From: CAVTAV01 sp963732795
Lineage (GTDB): Bacteria > Pseudomonadota > Alphaproteobacteria > CAVTAV01
Assembly: GCA_963732795.1 (NCBI GenBank)
Contig: CAVTAV010000007.1
Coordinates: 186,001-250,000 of the forward strand
Direction: 5' to 3'
DNA length: 64,000 bases
The translations under genes and the position numbers were made by a program. The notes under the pieces were generated by a model. The model was not told where the DNA came from, made no database searches, and worked only from the letters and a program-made list of their open reading frames with translations. Of this stretch, positions 44,021-53,007 are shown piece by piece (position 1 is the first letter of the stretch; the number at the start of each line of letters is the position of its first letter).

Positions 44021-44653
44021 ATGAAAATTGCCCTGATCGGCGCGGCCGGAAAAGTCGGCTCGAAAATTCTCAAGGAAGCCCTGGACCGCGGCCACGAGGT
44101 CACGGCGATCGTCCACAACACGGACGTGACCGTCTCCAATCCCAAGCTTACCAAGGCCAAAGGCGATCTCCTCGATACCGACGGCCTCGCTGCGACCCTC
44201 AAGGGCCACGACGTGGTGATCTGCTCGAACAATCCGGCGCTGGAAAAGGAGCTGGACGCGTCGAAATCCATGCTTCAGGCCGTGAAGAAGTCCGGCGTCA
44301 AGCGGCTGATCATGGTCGGCGGCGCGGGCACCATGGACACCGAGCCCGGCACCTTCCTCATCGACACCCCGGCCTTTCCGGCCGAGTTCCGGCCCTATGC
44401 CCTGCCGATGCGCGACTTCTACCGCGATTATCTCAGGCCCGAGACGGAGCTCGACTGGTCGTTCTTCGGCCCTGCGGTGATCTTCAACGAGAACGACCCG
44501 CGCACCGGCAAATACCGCACCCAGGCCGAGACCATCATGGGCGGCCCGGACGGCGGCCCGTCGGTCGTCTCCTATGCGGATTTCGCCGCCGCCATGCTGG
44601 ACGAGGTCGAGAAGCCGCAATACAGCCGCAAGCGGTTTACCGTCTCTTACTAG
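44021..44653 (+). CDS. NAD(P)-binding Rossmann (atypical SDR) protein
   Basis: 210 residues with N-terminal MKIALIGAAGKVGSKILKEA (GxxGxxG) and 'HDVVICSNNPALEKELDASK', 'GVKRLIMVGGAG'. It has no catalytic YxxxK, so it belongs to the NmrA/'NAD(P)H-binding' atypical SDR group that act as sensors or reductases. Ends with FTVSY. Intact. Only 13 bases separate it from the next gene. Confidence 0.84.
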   Translation: MKIALIGAAGKVGSKILKEALDRGHEVTAIVHNTDVTVSNPKLTKAKGDLLDTDGLAATLKGHDVVICSNNPALEKELDASKSMLQAVKKSGVKRLIMVGGAGTMDTEPGTFLIDTPAFPAEFRPYALPMRDFYRDYLRPETELDWSFFGPAVIFNENDPRTGKYRTQAETIMGGPDGGPSVVSYADFAAAMLDEVEKPQYSRKRFTVSY

Positions 44654-44666
44654 GCGGTTCTAAGGT

Positions 44667-45665
44667 GTGGCCGTGAAGACGCTTCTGGTTTTGACGATCA
44701 GCCTGAGCGTCTTCGCGGGCCCTGCCTTTGCGGCGGCCGCAGATGCGCCGCTGGTTCTGGAGAGCAAGATTCCGCTTGGGCCGATCTCGGGCCGGATCGA
44801 TCATCTCGCGATCGACCTCCGGCGCGAGCGCCTTTTCGTCGCCGAGCTCGGCAACGACACTGTCGGCGTCGTCGACCTCAAGGTGGGAGAGCTGATCCGG
44901 AACCTGGAGAACGAGCAGGAACCGCAGGGTCTCGGCTATGTCGCCACGACCGATACGCTGTACGTCGCGGCGGGGGATTCCGGCACCGTCGATCTCTATC
45001 AGGGCCCGGATCTTACGCCTCATGGGCAAATCGCGCTCGATGACGACGCCGACGATATCCGTGTCGATCCCCGGTCGGACGACGTGCTGGTCGGGTATGG
45101 CGGCGGCGGGATCGCCACGATCGATTCCGAGACCGGCAAGGTCGTGGCCGATGCGAAACTGGCCCATCATCCCGAGGGATTCGAGCTCAGCGACGACGGC
45201 GCGAAGATCTTCGTAAACGTCCCGGTCTCGAATGGCGTGGAGGTGATCGACCGCAAATCCGGGACGGTCGAGACCACATGGTCGCTCCACGGCGCGCATC
45301 TGAATTTCCCCATGGCGACCGATCATGAGAACGGGCGTATTGTCGTGGCGACCCGGTTTCCCGCACGCCTGCTCGTGTTCAATGCGGCTACGGGCGAGCC
45401 GGTCTATCGCGGCAAGCTTTGCGGGGACTCCGACGATCTGTTCGTCGACGCCAAACGCAACCGCGTCTATGTGATCTGTGGCGAAGGCTATGTCGATACC
45501 TTCGCGTTCGACGGACAGACCTATCGCCGCATCGGACGTATACAGACCGTCGGCGGCGCGCGGACCGGCCTGTTCTCGCCGGATCTGGACCGCCTCTATG
45601 TCGCGGTGAGGGCCCGTGGCGATATCAAACCGGCCGTATGGGTCTATCGCCCCGCAACCCGGTGA
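44667..45665 (+). CDS. YncE-like exported beta-propeller protein (intact copy)
   Basis: 332 residues from a GTG with a signal peptide cleaved near FAAAADA. It has repeated 40-residue blades: GRIDHLAIDLRRERLFVAEL, 'TDTLYVAAGDSGTVDLYQ', 'DDVLVGYGGGGIATIDSETGKVV', 'HPEGFELSDDGAKIFVNVP', 'ARTGLFSPDLDRLYVAV', as in YncE/cytochrome D1 propellers. It has no CxxCH. Probably a periplasmic scaffold or binding protein. Its stop overlaps the cyclotransferase GTG by 4 bases. A damaged paralogue lies 0.5 kb on. Confidence 0.8.
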   Translation: MAVKTLLVLTISLSVFAGPAFAAAADAPLVLESKIPLGPISGRIDHLAIDLRRERLFVAELGNDTVGVVDLKVGELIRNLENEQEPQGLGYVATTDTLYVAAGDSGTVDLYQGPDLTPHGQIALDDDADDIRVDPRSDDVLVGYGGGGIATIDSETGKVVADAKLAHHPEGFELSDDGAKIFVNVPVSNGVEVIDRKSGTVETTWSLHGAHLNFPMATDHENGRIVVATRFPARLLVFNAATGEPVYRGKLCGDSDDLFVDAKRNRVYVICGEGYVDTFAFDGQTYRRIGRIQTVGGARTGLFSPDLDRLYVAVRARGDIKPAVWVYRPATR

Positions 45666-46063
45666 GCCCCGATCTTCTCTTCGTCTACGGCACCTTGCGT
45701 CCTGGCGCGCGGAGCCCGATGACGCGTTTCCTGGTGACGAATGCGGCGCTTATTGGCCTCGCGCGTTACAGGGGCCGGATCTATCGCATCGCGCATTATC
45801 CGGGCGTTGTCCCATCGGACAATCCGCGTGACCGGGTGATCGGCGACGTCTTCCGCCTCGCCCACCCGCCCCGCGTCCTCAAGCGCCTCGACATCCACGA
45901 AGGCTGCGGCCCCGCCGCCCGGCGGCCGACGGAATATGTGCGGGAGGTGGTCACGGTAGAGCTGGAGGAGGGCGGTCCGGCCGACGTCTGGACCTATCTC
46001 TACAACTGGCCGATCGAGCTCAGTGCCCTGATCCGCTCGGGGGACTTCCTGGCGAGGCGCTGA
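45662..46063 (+). CDS. Gamma-glutamylcyclotransferase-like protein
   Basis: 133 residues. It starts on GTGA overlapping the previous stop. The family signature FVYGTLRPGARSP is at residues 7-19 and the catalytic Glu lies in DIHEGCG, with the 'VWTYLYN' strand near the end. AIG2/GGCT-fold proteins form 5-oxoproline from gamma-glutamyl compounds. Co-translation with the propeller gene is odd. Intact. Confidence 0.8.
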   Translation: MSPDLLFVYGTLRPGARSPMTRFLVTNAALIGLARYRGRIYRIAHYPGVVPSDNPRDRVIGDVFRLAHPPRVLKRLDIHEGCGPAARRPTEYVREVVTVELEEGGPADVWTYLYNWPIELSALIRSGDFLARR

Positions 46064-46173
46064 CGCTCGGGACTGCGCGATATTTGAACTGTCCGAAAAA
46101 GGAACAGATTTGCGGAACCTTCCGCCGCGGCCGGCGTTTCCCCAACTGCCTCAGTATGCCTCGAAAGCCGCCG

Positions 46174-47184
46174 ATGAAAACACTCGCCCCAATCCTTCTC
46201 TGCACCGTCATTGTCGTCCACGCCTCTCTGGCGTTGGCGGGCGATCCCCTTGTGCGCGAAAGCGAAATCCCGCTCGGCAATGTCGCCGGACGCATCGACC
46301 ATCTCGCGATAGATCTCCGTCGCGAACGGCTGTTCGTCGCCGAGCTGGGTAACAACAGCGTCGGCGTCGTGGATCTCAAGGCCGGCAAGGCCGTGCGGCA
46401 GCTTACCGGCATCAACGCCCCCCAAGGCGTCGCCTATCTCACATCGGCCGATACGCTCTACGTCGCGAGCGGGGCCGACGGGACCCTACATCCTTTCTGT
46501 CGGGCCCGAGCTCAAGCCTGCGGATGCGATCAAGCTCGGTGGGAACGCTGACAATGTCCGAGCGGACGAGCAGAACAATCTGGTGCTGGTCGGCTATGGC
46601 GCCGGGCTTGCCACGGTCGACGAGCGGCAGGCAACGGACCGAAGAAAATCGAGCTCGGCGGCCATCCCGAAGGGTTCGAACAGGATGTCTCGGCATCGAC
46701 GGATTTTCGTCAATCTTCCCGGCGATTCGAGCGTCGCCGTCGTCGACCATCACCGGGGACGTCGATGCCAAATGGCCGCTGAAGGGCCTTAGTGCGAATT
46801 TTCCGATGGCCTTCGACGCGAAGAACCACCGCGTCCTGATCGCCACCCGCCAGCCCAGCGGGTTCGTGGTCCTGCAGGCCGCGCCAGGGCGACATTCTTC
46901 AGGGCGAGAAGGGCTTCGGCGATGTCATCTATGCCGGCCGGACCTGCGGCGACGCCGACGACCTGTTCTTCGACGCCAAGCGGAACCGCGTCTATGTGAT
47001 CTGCGGCCAGGGCTTCATCGACACCTTCCAATACGACGCGAACGGCTATCTCCGGATCGGCCGGACACCCACTGTGAAAGGCGCCCGCACCGGGCTGTTC
47101 TCGCCCGACCGCGACCGCCTCTATCTCGCGGTCAGCCGCCAGGAGGGCACGCCGCCGGCGATTTGGGTCTATAAGCCGGAATAG
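46174..47184 (+). pseudogene. YncE-like beta-propeller paralogue, heavily frameshifted
   Basis: Begins MKTLAPILLCTVIVVHASLALA (signal peptide) and shares GRIDHLAIDLRRERLFVAELGN, 'TADTLYVAS', 'KWPLKGLSANFPMAFDAKNHRVLIATR', 'AGRTCGDADDLFFDAKRNRVYVICG' and 'RTGLFSPDRDRLYLAV' with the copy at 44667. At least five frame changes (near 46488, 46630, 46690, 46745 and 46890) break it. Local density is much higher than in neighbours, so it may be decayed or a poorly read stretch. An ATG at 46156 is an alternative start. Confidence 0.7.
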
Positions 47185-47273
47185 ACCGCTCCCCTTGAAC
47201 GCGTTTGCCTGAGCTTGACGCGCTCCGACATCGCCGGTCGCCTTCGCTGCATTTCGGCTCTAGAATCGGGTCG

Positions 47274-48218
47274 ATGTTCGACGGATTCGCCAATCTCTGG
47301 ACGCCGGTGATCCTCGCCAGACGCCTGGGCCGGAAGCCGCTCAAGGTCGTTGTCGCCGGCGAGCCCGTCGTCTTTTTCCGCGATGTCGCCGGGGGAATCG
47401 GCGCACTCATCGACCGTTGTCCCCATCGCGGCGCGTCTTTGTCTCTGGGAAGGATCGGCGCAGACGGCTGCCTCGAATGCCCATTTCACGGCTGGCGCTT
47501 CGATCGGTCCGGCGCGAACCGCTACACGCCGCTCAATCCGGATGCCAAGCGGGATTTGCTGGGGGCGACGGCGTTGCCGGTCCGCCAAGTCGGCGACCTG
47601 ATCTGGATTCGTACCGGTCGCGACGCCCCGGACGAGCCGGTTGCGCCAGACGGCCTCAAGATGCCCGGCGTGGCCCGGATCTATCTGGAGCGCCTCTGGG
47701 AGTGTCACTGGACACGCGCGATGGAGAACATGCTCGACAGTCCGCATCTTCCCTTCGTCCATCGCCGGACCATTGGCCGGTCCATGCGTCGCCGCCTCCG
47801 GCCGGACAGCCGAATGGACGTCCGTTGGCAAGAAACCAGCTATGGCGGCCGCGCCTGGTCGGGCCTGGACGGCGAGGAAAGTGCCGCCTATCTCGACTAT
47901 TTCCGTCCGAACATCATGGTGCTGAATATCCCCATTCCGGGCCGGCATTTCCGCATCCACGCCCTGATCATCCCCGAGGCGCCCGGCCGGACGCGCTTGA
48001 TCCTTGCGGGCTCGCGCGATTTCGCGAAATGGCGGCTCTTGAATCCGTTCTTTTCCTGGCAAAACGGCTTCATCGCCGGTGAGGACAAGGCGGTGGTCGA
48101 ATCCACCGGACCTACGGAAGTTCCGCCTCCCGGCACCGAAGTGTCGGTCGCGACGGATGCCGCGACGCTGCAGTTCCGTCGGTACTATTACAGCGCGCTT
48201 CGGGGCTCGACAGCCTAA
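47274..48218 (+). CDS. Rieske oxygenase-type (2Fe-2S) protein
   Basis: 314 residues. Rieske site: CPHRGASLSLG ... CPFHGWRF (C-x-H, 16-18 residues, C-x2-H). A mononuclear iron site DSPHLPFVH (D-x2-H-x4-H) follows, so this has the alpha-subunit layout of ring-hydroxylating dioxygenases and Rieske monooxygenases. Substrate unknown; no reductase or ferredoxin is adjacent. ATG 47274 is the first in frame that fits. The stop overlaps the convergent xthA stop by 4 bases. Confidence 0.87.
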   Translation: MFDGFANLWTPVILARRLGRKPLKVVVAGEPVVFFRDVAGGIGALIDRCPHRGASLSLGRIGADGCLECPFHGWRFDRSGANRYTPLNPDAKRDLLGATALPVRQVGDLIWIRTGRDAPDEPVAPDGLKMPGVARIYLERLWECHWTRAMENMLDSPHLPFVHRRTIGRSMRRRLRPDSRMDVRWQETSYGGRAWSGLDGEESAAYLDYFRPNIMVLNIPIPGRHFRIHALIIPEAPGRTRLILAGSRDFAKWRLLNPFFSWQNGFIAGEDKAVVESTGPTEVPPPGTEVSVATDAATLQFRRYYYSALRGSTA

Positions 48219-48985
48219 TCCGCCAATTCGACCACGATCGGCGTGTGATCGGACGCCTTCTCCTTCGCTCTGGCCGTGCGGTCGATTTCGCAGGCTTTAA
48301 GCCGGTCGGCCGCCTGGGGGGAAAGGAGGTGATGGTCGATCCGGAGCCCATGGTCTTTGGCCCAGGCGCCGGCCTGGTAGTCCCAGAAAGTGTAGAAGCC
48401 GGGGCCTTTGCGGAAAACCCGGAAGGCGTCGGTGAAGCCCAGATAGACGAGCTCGCGGAACTTGGCGCGGCTTTCGGCGCGGCACAGCGCGTCCTCGGCC
48501 CAGCCGGCGGGGTCGTAAACGTCGTCGTCGGTGGGGCAAACATTGTAGTCCCCGCCCAGAACCACGCTTTCCTCATAGGTGAGTAATTCGCGGGCGTAGT
48601 CGATCAATCGATCGAACCAGGCGAGTTTGTAGGGGAATTTGTCGCTGGCGACCGGATTTCCGTTCGGCAGATAAATCGACGCGACCCGGATGCCGCCGGT
48701 GAAGCCCTCGATATAACGGGCCTGCTCGTCGCTCTCGTCGCCGGGTAGGCCGCGGTTCACGTCCTCGATCGGCTGCTTGGAAAGGATCGCGACGCCGTTA
48801 TAGGTCTTCTGGCCGTGGACGGCGGTGTTGTAGCCGAGATCTTCGATTTCGAGGGCCGGGAAGGCATCGTCGACGACCTTGGTCTCCTGCAGGAGCACGA
48901 CGTCGGGCGTGGCGTCCTTGAGCCATTCCAGCAGGCGGGGCAGCCGCGCCTTGACCGAATTGACGTTGAACGTGGCGATTTTCAT
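48215..48985 (-). CDS. xthA: Exodeoxyribonuclease III
   Basis: 256 residues from MKIATFNVNSVKARL. AP-endonuclease/exonuclease fold with all metal and catalytic motifs: LLQETKVVD (Glu), GGDYNVCPTD (Asp/Asn), LRIDHHLLS (Asp) and SDHTPI (His). It repairs abasic sites and blocked 3' ends. The frame is open 24 bases upstream (MRFRGAEP), but MKIATFN is the family start. Separate transcript from erpA upstream, which ends at a terminator. Confidence 0.93.
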   Translation of the reverse strand: MKIATFNVNSVKARLPRLLEWLKDATPDVVLLQETKVVDDAFPALEIEDLGYNTAVHGQKTYNGVAILSKQPIEDVNRGLPGDESDEQARYIEGFTGGIRVASIYLPNGNPVASDKFPYKLAWFDRLIDYARELLTYEESVVLGGDYNVCPTDDDVYDPAGWAEDALCRAESRAKFRELVYLGFTDAFRVFRKGPGFYTFWDYQAGAWAKDHGLRIDHHLLSPQAADRLKACEIDRTARAKEKASDHTPIVVELAD

Positions 48986-49000
48986 GGGTTCCGCGCCCCG

Positions 49001-49030
49001 AAAACGCAAAGGCCCGGATCGATCCGGGCC
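49001..49030 (-). terminator. Terminator hairpin between erpA and xthA
   Basis: A perfect 20-base palindrome (GGCCCGGA - TCGA - TCCGGGCC, 49011-49030). On the minus strand it is followed by TTTGCGTTTT (49001-49010), so it ends erpA transcription; on the plus strand CGTTTTG follows. Lies 47 bases past the erpA stop. Confidence 0.8.
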
Positions 49031-49076
49031 CGTTTTGTAGCATGCGCCTAGGGGCGGTTAAACCGCGAAAGCCAAA

Positions 49077-49430
49077 TCAGACGGCAAACGACGTTCCGCA
49101 GCCGCAGGACGACGTGGCGTTCGGGTTCTTGATCTGGAACGAGGAGCCCATCAGGTCCTCCACGAAATCGATCTCGGCGCCGGTGAGATAGAGGAGAGAC
49201 ATCGAATTGACCAGAACGGTCACGCCGTCCCGCTCGATGACGGAATCGTCGTCGTTCCGGCTGTCGTCGAGGGAAAAGCCGTATTGAAAGCCCGAGCAGC
49301 CGCCGCCATTCACGGCCACGCGCAGCATGAGCCCGGGATCGCCTTCCTTCGCGATCAGCTCCGCCACCCGCTTCGCCGCGCTCGCCGTCACACTGACCGG
49401 CGGCGCCTTGTCGGCAAACATGCTCGCCAT
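49077..49430 (-). CDS. erpA: Iron-sulfur cluster insertion protein ErpA
   Basis: 117 residues with the three conserved A-type Cys: 'GGCSGFQYGF' and C-terminal CGCGTSF. 'VRVAVNGGGCSGFQYGFSL' and 'FQIKNPNATSSCGCGTSF' are the ErpA/IscA pattern; the ErpA name is chosen because no isc or suf gene is near. A-type carriers deliver Fe-S clusters to client enzymes such as the MoaA and NadA encoded in this window. GGAGG precedes ATG; a hairpin sits just ahead of it. Confidence 0.9.
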   Translation of the reverse strand: MASMFADKAPPVSVTASAAKRVAELIAKEGDPGLMLRVAVNGGGCSGFQYGFSLDDSRNDDDSVIERDGVTVLVNSMSLLYLTGAEIDFVEDLMGSSFQIKNPNATSSCGCGTSFAV

Positions 49431-49443
49431 GGCTCCGAAATCC

Positions 49444-49494
49444 TCCGCAAGCCGATGAAAATCAAACTCACTCTAATGTAGGAGAGCTTGCGGA
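49444..49494 (-). promoter_or_regulatory. Leader hairpin arms directly upstream of erpA
   Basis: Inverted arms TCCGCAAGC and GCTTGCGGA, 9 of 9 paired, about 33 bases apart. On the minus strand the right arm runs straight into GGAGG, so folding would touch the erpA ribosome site. Confidence 0.4.
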
Positions 49495-49518
49495 ATTGTC
49501 AAAGGGATGGGATTTGTG

Positions 49519-50382
49519 TCAGACGCCCGAAACGTAATCCATCCCGATGTCCACCGCGGGAGAGGACATGGTGATCCGCCCGACGGATATATAGTTGACG
49601 CCGGTCTTCGCGATCTCGCGGATGGTCTCCAGCCGCACGCCGCCCGAGGCTTCGAGCTCGACGTCTCCGGCGCGGGCGACGGCCTGACGCATCATATCGT
49701 TGCTCATATTGTCGAGGAGAATGCGGTTCGCGCCGGCGGCGAGGGCGGCGTCGACCTGCTCCAGGGTGTCGCATTCGACCTCCACGAATTTGTGCTTCTT
49801 GCGCGCGGCCTTCACCGCCTCGGCGACGCTGCCGGCGATGGCGATGTGGTTGTCCTTGATGAGGATCGCGTCGAAGAGCCCCATGCGGTGATTGACCGCG
49901 CCGCCGAGATGGGCGGCGTATTTGGCGAAGACGCGAAGGCCCGGGATGGTCTTGCGGGTGTCGAGGAGCTTCGCGCCCGTGTCTTCGATGGCGACGGCGT
50001 AGCGCCGGGTCATGGTCGCGATGCCGGAGAGATGCTGCAGCACGTTCAGGGCCGAACGCTCGGCCTCCAGCAACTCCCGCGCATAGCCCGAAACCGTGGC
50101 GATCACGTCCTTTTCGCGCGCGACCTGGCCGTCCCGAATGCGGACCTCGATCTCGACATCCGGATCGAGCCGGCGGAACACGGCAATCGCCACAGGCAAG
50201 CCCGCCACCACCAGCCCCTCGCGCGCGACCAGCGCCGCTTCGAGCTTGGCTTTCTTGGGGATGACCGCGAGGGAGGTGATATCGCCGGTGCCGACATCCT
50301 CGTCCAGCAACCGCTCGACCAGATCGTCGATTGCCGCCGGATCGAGGGTGGTGACCGGCTCGAAGTCGTCGTCGTGTTTCAA
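49519..50382 (-). CDS. nadC: Nicotinate-nucleotide diphosphorylase (carboxylating)
   Basis: 287 residues from a TTG that overlaps the nadA stop by 4 bases. Quinolinate phosphoribosyltransferase motifs: EDVGTGDITSLAV, TRKTIPGLR (with Arg/Lys), HRMGLFDAILIKDNHI, VEVECDTLEQVDAAL, EASGGVRLETI. Makes nicotinate mononucleotide from quinolinate supplied by NadA. Intact. No nadB (aspartate oxidase) is in view; aspartate dehydrogenase could replace it elsewhere. Confidence 0.92.
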   Translation of the reverse strand: MKHDDDFEPVTTLDPAAIDDLVERLLDEDVGTGDITSLAVIPKKAKLEAALVAREGLVVAGLPVAIAVFRRLDPDVEIEVRIRDGQVAREKDVIATVSGYARELLEAERSALNVLQHLSGIATMTRRYAVAIEDTGAKLLDTRKTIPGLRVFAKYAAHLGGAVNHRMGLFDAILIKDNHIAIAGSVAEAVKAARKKHKFVEVECDTLEQVDAALAAGANRILLDNMSNDMMRQAVARAGDVELEASGGVRLETIREIAKTGVNYISVGRITMSSPAVDIGMDYVSGV

Positions 50383-51401
50383 AGCGCGGGCTTGGGCGTA
50401 GCGCCCGCGGCCGGTTTCGGCGACATCGCGAGCATCCGTTCGAGGGGCTTGAGTGCCGCGACCCGGGTCGCTTCCGGCACATTGATCTCGGGCGCGCGGT
50501 TGATCATGCAGAGATAAAGCTTCTCGATCGTGTTCAGCGCCATGAACGGGCAGTTGTTGCAGCCGCAGGAGCCGTCCGCGCCGGGCGCGCCGATGAAGGT
50601 CTTGGTCGGCGCCTTGATCTCCATCTGATGGATGATGTGCGGCTCGGTGACGATGATGAAGGTGTCGCTCGGGTTCGAAAGCGCGAAATTCAGGATCGAC
50701 GAGGTCGAGCCGACATGATCGGCATGCGCCAGGATGTGCTCCGGGCATTCGGGATGGGCCGCGACCGGCGCGCCGGGATGCTCGGTCTTCAGCTTGATGA
50801 GCTCGCGCTCGTTGAACTGCTCGTGGACGATGCAGGTGCCCGGCCACAGCACCATGTTCCGCCCGGTCTTCTTGTTGAGATAGGCGCCGAGGTGCCGGTC
50901 GGGCGCGAAGATGATCTTCTGGTCCTTGGGCAGTTGATTGATGATGTGCTCGGCGTTCGACGACGTCACGATGATGTCGGACAGCGCCTTGATCTCGGCC
51001 GAGCAGTTCACATAGGTCAGCACCATGTGGCCGGGATGCTGTTCCTTGAAGGCCTTGAACGGCCCCGGCTGGCAGGAATCCTCGAGCGAGCAGCCGGCCT
51101 CCAGATCCGGCAGCAGCACGGTCTTCTGCGGGCTCAGGATCTTCGCCGTCTCGGCCATGAACTTGACGCCGCAAAAGACGATGACATCCGCGTCCGTCCC
51201 GGCGGCCTTGCGCGACAGGTCCAGCGAATCGCCGACGAAATCGGCGAGGTCCTGAATCTCCGCCTCCTGGTAATAATGCGCCAGGATCACCGCATTCATC
51301 TCGCGCCGAAGTCGCGCGATCTCCGCCTCCAGATCGAGGAACGGATCGATATCGGCGGCGGTCTTCAGCTTGGCCGTGTCAACCGGCGTCATGTCGTTCA
51401 A
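50379..51401 (-). CDS. nadA: Quinolinate synthase
   Basis: 340 residues. Fe-S enzyme joining iminoaspartate and dihydroxyacetone phosphate. Cluster and active-site Cys: FCGVKFMAETAK, YVNCSAE, WPGTCIVHEQF, HPECPEH and GCNNCPFMAL. The TTG at 51401 has GGAGG 8 bases upstream and is preferred to ATG 51392 and to a longer ATG at 51458. Coupled to nadC by a TTGA overlap. Intact. Confidence 0.9.
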   Translation of the reverse strand: MNDMTPVDTAKLKTAADIDPFLDLEAEIARLRREMNAVILAHYYQEAEIQDLADFVGDSLDLSRKAAGTDADVIVFCGVKFMAETAKILSPQKTVLLPDLEAGCSLEDSCQPGPFKAFKEQHPGHMVLTYVNCSAEIKALSDIIVTSSNAEHIINQLPKDQKIIFAPDRHLGAYLNKKTGRNMVLWPGTCIVHEQFNERELIKLKTEHPGAPVAAHPECPEHILAHADHVGSTSSILNFALSNPSDTFIIVTEPHIIHQMEIKAPTKTFIGAPGADGSCGCNNCPFMALNTIEKLYLCMINRAPEINVPEATRVAALKPLERMLAMSPKPAAGATPKPAL

Positions 51402-51524
51402 TGATCGAGCCTCCAATGCCCCGAGCGGCAGGCCGCCCGGGCGGTCAACATTTAGCATATATATGGCAATTTCGGGCCACGGTTAAATGTTTCGGCCGAG
51501 TTGCGCGCCGTGCATGCCGCCTCC

Positions 51525-51599
51525 GTCCTCGCGAGGCGCAAAGCGCCGCGGCGATCCAGATAGGCTGGATTGCTTCACCCCTTCGGGGTTCGCAATGAC
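51525..51599. repeat. Dispersed palindromic repeat, copy 5
   Basis: GTCCTCGCGAGGCGCAAAGC start, GGCGATCCAG/CTGGATTGCT centre, GTTCGCAATGAC end. It is the only copy between tandem genes (after the aminotransferase stop, before nadA). Confidence 0.85.
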
Positions 51600-51610
51600 A
51601 GTTCAGTTCG

Positions 51611-53007
51611 TCAGGCCTCGGCCAGCTTGCCCTTGGTCGCATGATCCAGCGTATCGTCCAGCGCCTTCTCGTACCGGTCGAACAGCTCGTCGATCTCCGC
51701 GTCATTGATGATCAACGGCGGGCAGACGGCGATGCGGTCGCCGGCCAATGGGCGGACGACGAGGCCGTGGTGGTGGGCGCGGGCGCCGCAGTAGTTGGCG
51801 ATGCCATGCTTGGAGTCGAAATTGCGGCGGGTCTTTTTGTCGGCGACAAGCTCCACCCCGCCGATCAGACCTCGGCCGACGGCTTCGCCGACCAGCGGGT
51901 GGTCTTCGAGGGCCTTGAGGCGCTTCTGGAAGTTTGGGTGTCACGGCCCGGACGTGGTCGAGGATCTTGCGCTTTTCGTAAAGCTCCAGGGTCTTGGCCG
52001 CGACGGCGGCGCTCACCGGATGGCCGCCATAGGTGTAGCCGTGGCCGAAAGTGCCGATCTTGCGGCTTTCGTCCTGCATCGCCTCGAAGACGAAATCGGG
52101 GATGGTGACGGCGGAGATCGGCAGATAGCCCGAGGACAGCGCCTTGGCGACGGTCATGAAGTCGGGCTTCATGTTGAAGCTGGTCGCAGCCGAACATGCT
52201 CGCCGTGCGCCCGAAGCCGCAGATCACCTCGTCGGTCGACGAGCAGGATGTCGTGCTTGTCGCAGCACCGGCTGGATCTCCTCGAAATAGCCGTCGGGCG
52301 GCACGATCGCGCCGCCCGCGCCCATGATCGGCTCGGCGAACATCGCGGCGATCGTCTCCGGGCCTTCCTTCTCGATCAGGGCTTCGAGATTGGCGGCCAT
52401 GCGGCGTGCGAAATCTTCCTCGCTCTCGCCGGGCTTGGCCCCGTGGTAGTAATGCGGGCAGTCCGTGTAGATGAAGCGGTCGCTCACCGGCAGGTCGAAA
52501 TCGCGCTGCACGGGGACCAGGCCGGTCAGGCTCGCGCTCGCGACGGTGACGCCGTGATAGGCCTTCTGCGCGAGATGATCTTCTTCTTCTCGGGCCGGCC
52601 CTTGGCGTTGTTGTAGTACCAGATGAGCTTGATCAGCGTGTCGTTGGATTCCGAGCCCGAGCAGGCGAACAGCACCTTCGAGACCGGCATCGGCGCGATC
52701 TCCTTCAGCTTCTCGGCAAGTTCGATCGGCGGGCTCATGGCTCTTGCCGGCGAAGAGATGGGTATAGGCGAGCTTGCGCATCTGCTCCGCCGCCGCCTCG
52801 ATCAGCTCCTCCTCGCCATAGCCGAACGCCGTGCACCACAGCCCGGCCATGCCTTCGATATAGTCCTTGCCCTGGTCGTCCCAGACGGTCACGCCCTTGC
52901 CTCGGGTACATCACCACCGGGCCGGTCTGGGGATGGGTCGCCAGATTGGTATAGGGGTGGGCGAGGGCTTCGATGTCCCGCTGGGCGGTGGAATTGAGCA
53001 CGGTCAT
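51611..53007 (-). CDS. Class III (omega) aminotransferase, aspartate-aminotransferase family (about six frameshifts)
   Basis: Reassembled product of about 460 residues. It starts MTVLNSTAQRDIEALAHPYTNL; the frames then hold EGMAGLWCTAFGYGEEELIEAA, FACSGSESNDTLIKLI (PLP phosphate site), QKAYHGVTVASASLTG, FAEPIMGAGGAI, the PLP Asp region, TVAKALSSGYLPISA with the PLP Lys, and GGHPVSAAVAAKTLELYE. This is the pyruvate-dependent omega-aminotransferase group. Frame changes near 52900, 52740, 52580, 52255, 52185 and 51940. All motifs remain, so errors are likelier than decay. Confidence 0.83.

Noticed and set aside
46174..47184. Programmed frameshifting in the second YncE-like gene
   Set aside because: There are at least five shifts in both directions without slippery-site and pseudoknot structure; decay or sequencing error is simpler.
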